The position numbers were made by a program, and so were the translations under genes. The notes beneath the pieces were generated by a model. It saw only the letters and a list, made by a program, of their open reading frames with translations, had not been told where the DNA came from and did not search any database. From Bryobacterales bacterium (GTDB lineage: Bacteria; Acidobacteriota; Terriglobia; Bryobacterales; Bryobacteraceae), in contig PKYZ01000746.1 in the NCBI GenBank assembly GCA_003132865.1, forward strand, positions 1-7,846: a DNA stretch of 7,846 nt, written 5' to 3'. Of this stretch, positions 5,437-7,846 are shown piece after piece; positions within the stretch are counted from its first letter, which is position 1; each line of letters starts with the position of its first letter.

Positions 5437-6000
5437 ATGTCCCGCCAGACTGCCCAACGAACCTTTCCCTGGGTTGCCAGGATCGGGGGCGCAAGTATCG
5501 CCTTGCGCCTCATGACCTCCCAGGATCGCGGCGCCTTTCAGGCGTTCATCAAGAAGCAGCCGGAAGACGACTTGTTCTTCCTGATGATGGACCTGGCCGC
5601 GCCGGAGGGTCTGGCGCGCAAGCTTCGGGGAATCGAAGCCGGCCAGGACACCACCGTGCTCGCCGGGCAGGATGGCAAGTTGCTCGGCTATGGCAGCCTG
5701 CATCACGGCGAAACCCGCTGGTTCCGGCACCTGGGCGAGGTCCGCCTGCTGGTGGCGCCCCACCAGCGCAGCCACGGTTTGGGCAAGGTGCTGGCGCAGG
5801 AGGTGTTTTCGATCGCGCGCGAACTGGGGCTGCGCAAGATCGTGGCCCGCATGGCCTCCAGCCAGAAGGGCGCCCGCCGCCTGTTCGAAAACCTGGGATT
5901 CCAAATCGAGGCCTTGCTGGCCGATTGGGCCATCGACCGTCACGGAAAGACGCAGGATTTGGTATTAATGTCCTACGACGTGTCCGGCTTCCACGACTAA
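5437..6000 (+). CDS. GNAT family N-acetyltransferase
   Basis: The 187-residue product has a GNAT fold signature. The acetyl-CoA loop is visible as Gln110-Arg-Ser-His-Gly-Leu-Gly116 after strand four (EVRLLVAPH), followed by the helix GKVLAQEVFSIARELG. A later block, SSQKGARRLFENLGFQIEALL, is the usual GNAT motif B (ARRLFENLGF). It would transfer an acetyl group from acetyl-CoA to an amine, but the substrate (small molecule or protein lysine) cannot be read from sequence. The ribosome binding site before ATG 5437 is weak, and the gene begins 17 bases after the phasin-like stop, so it is probably read from the same transcript. A link to granule formation, for instance acetylation of the basic phasin-like or acyltransferase tails, is only a possibility. 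Confidence 0.85.
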   Translation: MSRQTAQRTFPWVARIGGASIALRLMTSQDRGAFQAFIKKQPEDDLFFLMMDLAAPEGLARKLRGIEAGQDTTVLAGQDGKLLGYGSLHHGETRWFRHLGEVRLLVAPHQRSHGLGKVLAQEVFSIARELGLRKIVARMASSQKGARRLFENLGFQIEALLADWAIDRHGKTQDLVLMSYDVSGFHD

Positions 6001-6043
6001 AAAACGCCTAAGAAAAGCCTAGGAAAAGCCTAGGAAAACCACC
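6001..6043 (+). repeat. Tandem AAAAGCCTAGG repeats before the acyltransferase start
   Basis: The 43-base gap between the GNAT stop and the next start is made almost wholly of an 11-base unit. There are two exact copies of AAAAGCCTAGG (6013-6023 and 6024-6034), a diverged copy AAAACGCCTAAG (6001-6012) and a partial copy AAAACCACC (6035-6043). Each exact unit joins to the next as AGGAAAA, so Shine-Dalgarno-like AGGA is repeated, with the last at 6032-6035 eight bases before the ATG. Changes in unit number could alter translation. Confidence 0.7.
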
Positions 6044-7585
6044 ATGCCCCCACGCGAACTCCCCCAACAGTTCGGGCCGCTCGATGCGGTATTTCTGAAT
6101 TTCGAGCGCAAGGAAATGCCGCTGCACATCGGCAGCGTTTCCATTTGCGACGGCGCGCTGCCGTTCGACCAGTTTGTCGAAAGCATCGAGCGAAAACTGG
6201 ATCTGCTCCCGCGCTACCGGCAGAAGGCAGTGCGGCCTTTCCTGGACATCGGGCTGCCCACCTGGCAGTACGATCCGAAATTCGATATCCGCCGCCACGT
6301 TTTCCACGTGACGCTGGAGGCGCCCGCGGACGAAGCGCAATTGCGCGAATTGACGGGCCGCATCTTCACCAAGCTGTTGGACCGCGACAAGCCGTTGTGG
6401 GAAGTGTATGTCGTCGATGGGTTGGCCGGTGGCCGCTCCGCCATCGTCACCAAGGTGCATCACTGCATGGTGGACGGCGTCTCCGGTGTGGGGCTGTTGA
6501 ACCTCATGTTCGATACGTCGCCCGATACGCCCGCCCTCCCAAAGGGCGCACCCAAACGCAAGCGCTACCGTCCGCCCCAGCCACCGGACGAGACCCAGTG
6601 CTTCACCGGCGCACTGAAAGGCGCGTTCCAATTCACCCTGGACCAACTGGCCGGCGCGCAGAAAAACCTGGCCGCCTGGGGCATGTCGCTGTTCCACGAT
6701 CAGCGGGCGCTCGCCGGCCTCGAGCGTCTGGTGGACGTGCTGCCCCAGGTGCTGGGGCCGCTGGAGCGGTTGCCGTTCAACCGTCCGTGCTCCGGCGAGC
6801 GCAGGGTGGCCTGGAGCGAGCATTCTTTCACCCACGCGCGCGCCATCTGCACGGCTTGCGGCGGCACGGTGAACGACGTGGTGCTGACCGTGCTGTCCGG
6901 CGCGGTCATGCGCTATCTGAAGCTGCACAAGGAGTCGATGCAGAACCGGTACTTCCGCGTGATGGTGCCGGTCAACCTGCGGCAGGCCGGCGATCGCGGC
7001 ACGCTGGGCAATTGTGTTTCGATCCTGCCGGTCACCCTGCCGCTGTTCATCGAGGATCCCGTCGCACGCCTCCACCGGATCTCGGCCCAGACCGAAGCCA
7101 TGAAGCACGCGCGCGTGGCGGAATTGATTTGGGCGGGTATCTCGTGGCTGGGCGCGATTCCGGCGCCGTTGCAGGCGCTGGCCGGCCGCCTGCCATTGCT
7201 TTCCACGCCCGTGCCCATCGTGCACATGGTGGCCACCAACGTTCCAGGGCCGCAGGTTCCGCTCTACGCCAATGGGAGGCGGCTGTTGACGCTCTATCCT
7301 TACGTGCCCGCCGGCTGGGACGTCGGCATGGGTCTGGCCATCCAGAGCTACGATCGGAAGCTCTTCTTCGGCTTCACCTTCGACGCGCAAGCCGCGCCGG
7401 ATGGCGAGCGCATGAAAGAGTTTTTGGACGCTTCGTTTACGGAATTGTGCAAGGCGGCCAAGGTGCCTGAATCGGAACCGGCCGCTAAGGCGAAGCGCGC
7501 GCCGCGCCGGCGCAAGCCGCAAGGGCAGCAAGCGGCGCCCGCCAAACTAGAACCTGAATCTCTTCGACATAGTGGCGTCCATTGA
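6044..7585 (+). CDS. Wax ester synthase/acyl-CoA:diacylglycerol acyltransferase
   Basis: The 513-residue product is a bacterial WS/DGAT, which joins an acyl-CoA to a fatty alcohol or a diacylglycerol to make wax ester or triacylglycerol at the membrane and lipid-body surface. The N-terminal acyltransferase domain begins with LDAVFLNFE and MPLHIGSVSIC. It carries PLWEVYVVDGL and the catalytic HHxxxDG at residues 139-145 (His140 is the presumed base). The second domain has the conserved Asn277-Asp278 (GGTVNDVVLTVLSGAVMRYL) and the late block NVPGPQVPLYANGR. The last 35 or so residues are a basic Ala/Lys/Arg/Pro-rich tail (KAKRAPRRRKPQGQQ) beyond the usual fold, which makes it longer than typical members of about 460 residues. 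It follows the phasin-like and GNAT genes on the same strand, which supports a neutral-lipid storage role. Substrate preference cannot be predicted. Confidence 0.93.
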   Translation: MPPRELPQQFGPLDAVFLNFERKEMPLHIGSVSICDGALPFDQFVESIERKLDLLPRYRQKAVRPFLDIGLPTWQYDPKFDIRRHVFHVTLEAPADEAQLRELTGRIFTKLLDRDKPLWEVYVVDGLAGGRSAIVTKVHHCMVDGVSGVGLLNLMFDTSPDTPALPKGAPKRKRYRPPQPPDETQCFTGALKGAFQFTLDQLAGAQKNLAAWGMSLFHDQRALAGLERLVDVLPQVLGPLERLPFNRPCSGERRVAWSEHSFTHARAICTACGGTVNDVVLTVLSGAVMRYLKLHKESMQNRYFRVMVPVNLRQAGDRGTLGNCVSILPVTLPLFIEDPVARLHRISAQTEAMKHARVAELIWAGISWLGAIPAPLQALAGRLPLLSTPVPIVHMVATNVPGPQVPLYANGRRLLTLYPYVPAGWDVGMGLAIQSYDRKLFFGFTFDAQAAPDGERMKEFLDASFTELCKAAKVPESEPAAKAKRAPRRRKPQGQQAAPAKLEPESLRHSGVH

Positions 7586-7589
7586 CGCC
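7574..7589. terminator. Possible bidirectional terminator hairpin between convergent genes
   Basis: GGCGTC (7574-7579) pairs with GACGCC (7584-7589) around a CATT loop. The hairpin spans the acyltransferase stop codon and touches the first base of the opposing stop. It lacks a T-run on either side, so it is a weak candidate. Confidence 0.3.
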
Positions 7590-7846
7590 TAATCGAATGC
7601 CGTTGATCCGGTACAGCGTCGTATAGCCTCTGGGGTCCCGACGTTCTGAGGGGGCTGGGCCGGAAACTGCCGGAGAGGATCGTCGGCCTTCATCCCGTAC
7701 AAAAACGATGCGACGAATTTCGACGTGCCTAGCGCCGTGGCCATGCCAATCGCCAGCCCACCTGCCGCCATCGCCAAAACTTCACGTAGAACCATCCGCC
7801 CCACCCTGCCATGCCACGTTGTGCCCCCCAGCGCCATCCGGATGCC
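7589..7846 (-). pseudogene. C-terminal remnant of an ADOP-type MacB/FtsX permease
   Basis: Read from the minus strand the window edge opens in frame with GIRMALGG, then RMVLREVLAMAAGGLAIGMA, a membrane helix, and FVASFLYGMKADDP. These are the conserved steps before the last helix of FtsX/MacB-type permeases, in the form typical of acidobacterial duplicated orphan permeases. After DDP the expected final transmembrane helix and the ending of the type PARRASRVDPMVALRYE are absent. Instead there are about 30 unrelated residues to a stop at 7589, and I found the missing tail in none of the other minus-strand frames just downstream. I therefore call it a truncated, probably non-functional copy. The 5' part lies outside the window, so an intact N-terminal region is possible. 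Confidence 0.65.

Noticed and set aside
6145..7470. 441-codon plus-strand frame overlapping the acyltransferase in another phase
   Set aside because: Arg/Ala/Gly-rich low-complexity translation typical of a shifted frame in GC-rich DNA.
6008..7531. 507-codon minus-strand frame opposite the acyltransferase
   Set aside because: The plus strand carries all WS/DGAT motifs; the antisense product is His/Gln/Arg-rich without family features, as expected from codon bias.

Overview
The window reads as chromosomal DNA of a GC-rich soil bacterium, most likely an acidobacterium of the Solibacter/Bryobacterales type. This is inferred from family resemblance: a TPR-CHAT protein with an LSGCSSG active-site loop beside an ECF sigma/anti-sigma pair, an ADOP-type MacB/FtsX permease fragment, and a dispersed 'CACAGATGCAC' hairpin element. 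No marker gene is present, so the assignment is tentative.

Layout. Bases 1 to about 520 are AT-richer and hold no gene I can support, only short inverted repeats. A predicted promoter with a hairpin across the likely start site (521-589) precedes three co-directional genes joined by overlapping stop and start codons. These are a signal-peptide-bearing TPR-CHAT peptidase-like protein (634-3126), an ECF-type sigma factor (3123-3782) and a membrane-spanning zinc-finger anti-sigma factor (3782-4417). The gap 4418-4558 holds a repeat-type hairpin, a near-consensus sigma-70 promoter and a 17-bp palindrome at the predicted start point. That palindrome contains CTGC-N3-GCAG, the word I recall as the binding site of the polyhydroxyalkanoate regulator PhaR.

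The second block, also on the plus strand, is a putative storage-granule cluster. It has a protein of six about 46-residue phasin-like repeats (4559-5419), a GNAT acetyltransferase (5437-6000) and a wax ester synthase/diacylglycerol acyltransferase (6044-7585). On the minus strand, converging on it with a 3-base gap, is the C-terminal part of an ADOP permease (7589 to beyond 7846) that lacks its expected last membrane helix and is probably a remnant.

How the genes may work together. In block one an exported CHAT protein could process or sense something that controls the anti-sigma factor and so release the sigma factor. The arrangement recalls the CHAT-protease/sigma-factor logic of type III-E CRISPR systems, but without CRISPR parts. 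In block two the acyltransferase would make neutral lipid and the repeat protein would coat the droplets, under a phasin-type operator. Both models are inference from sequence and context.
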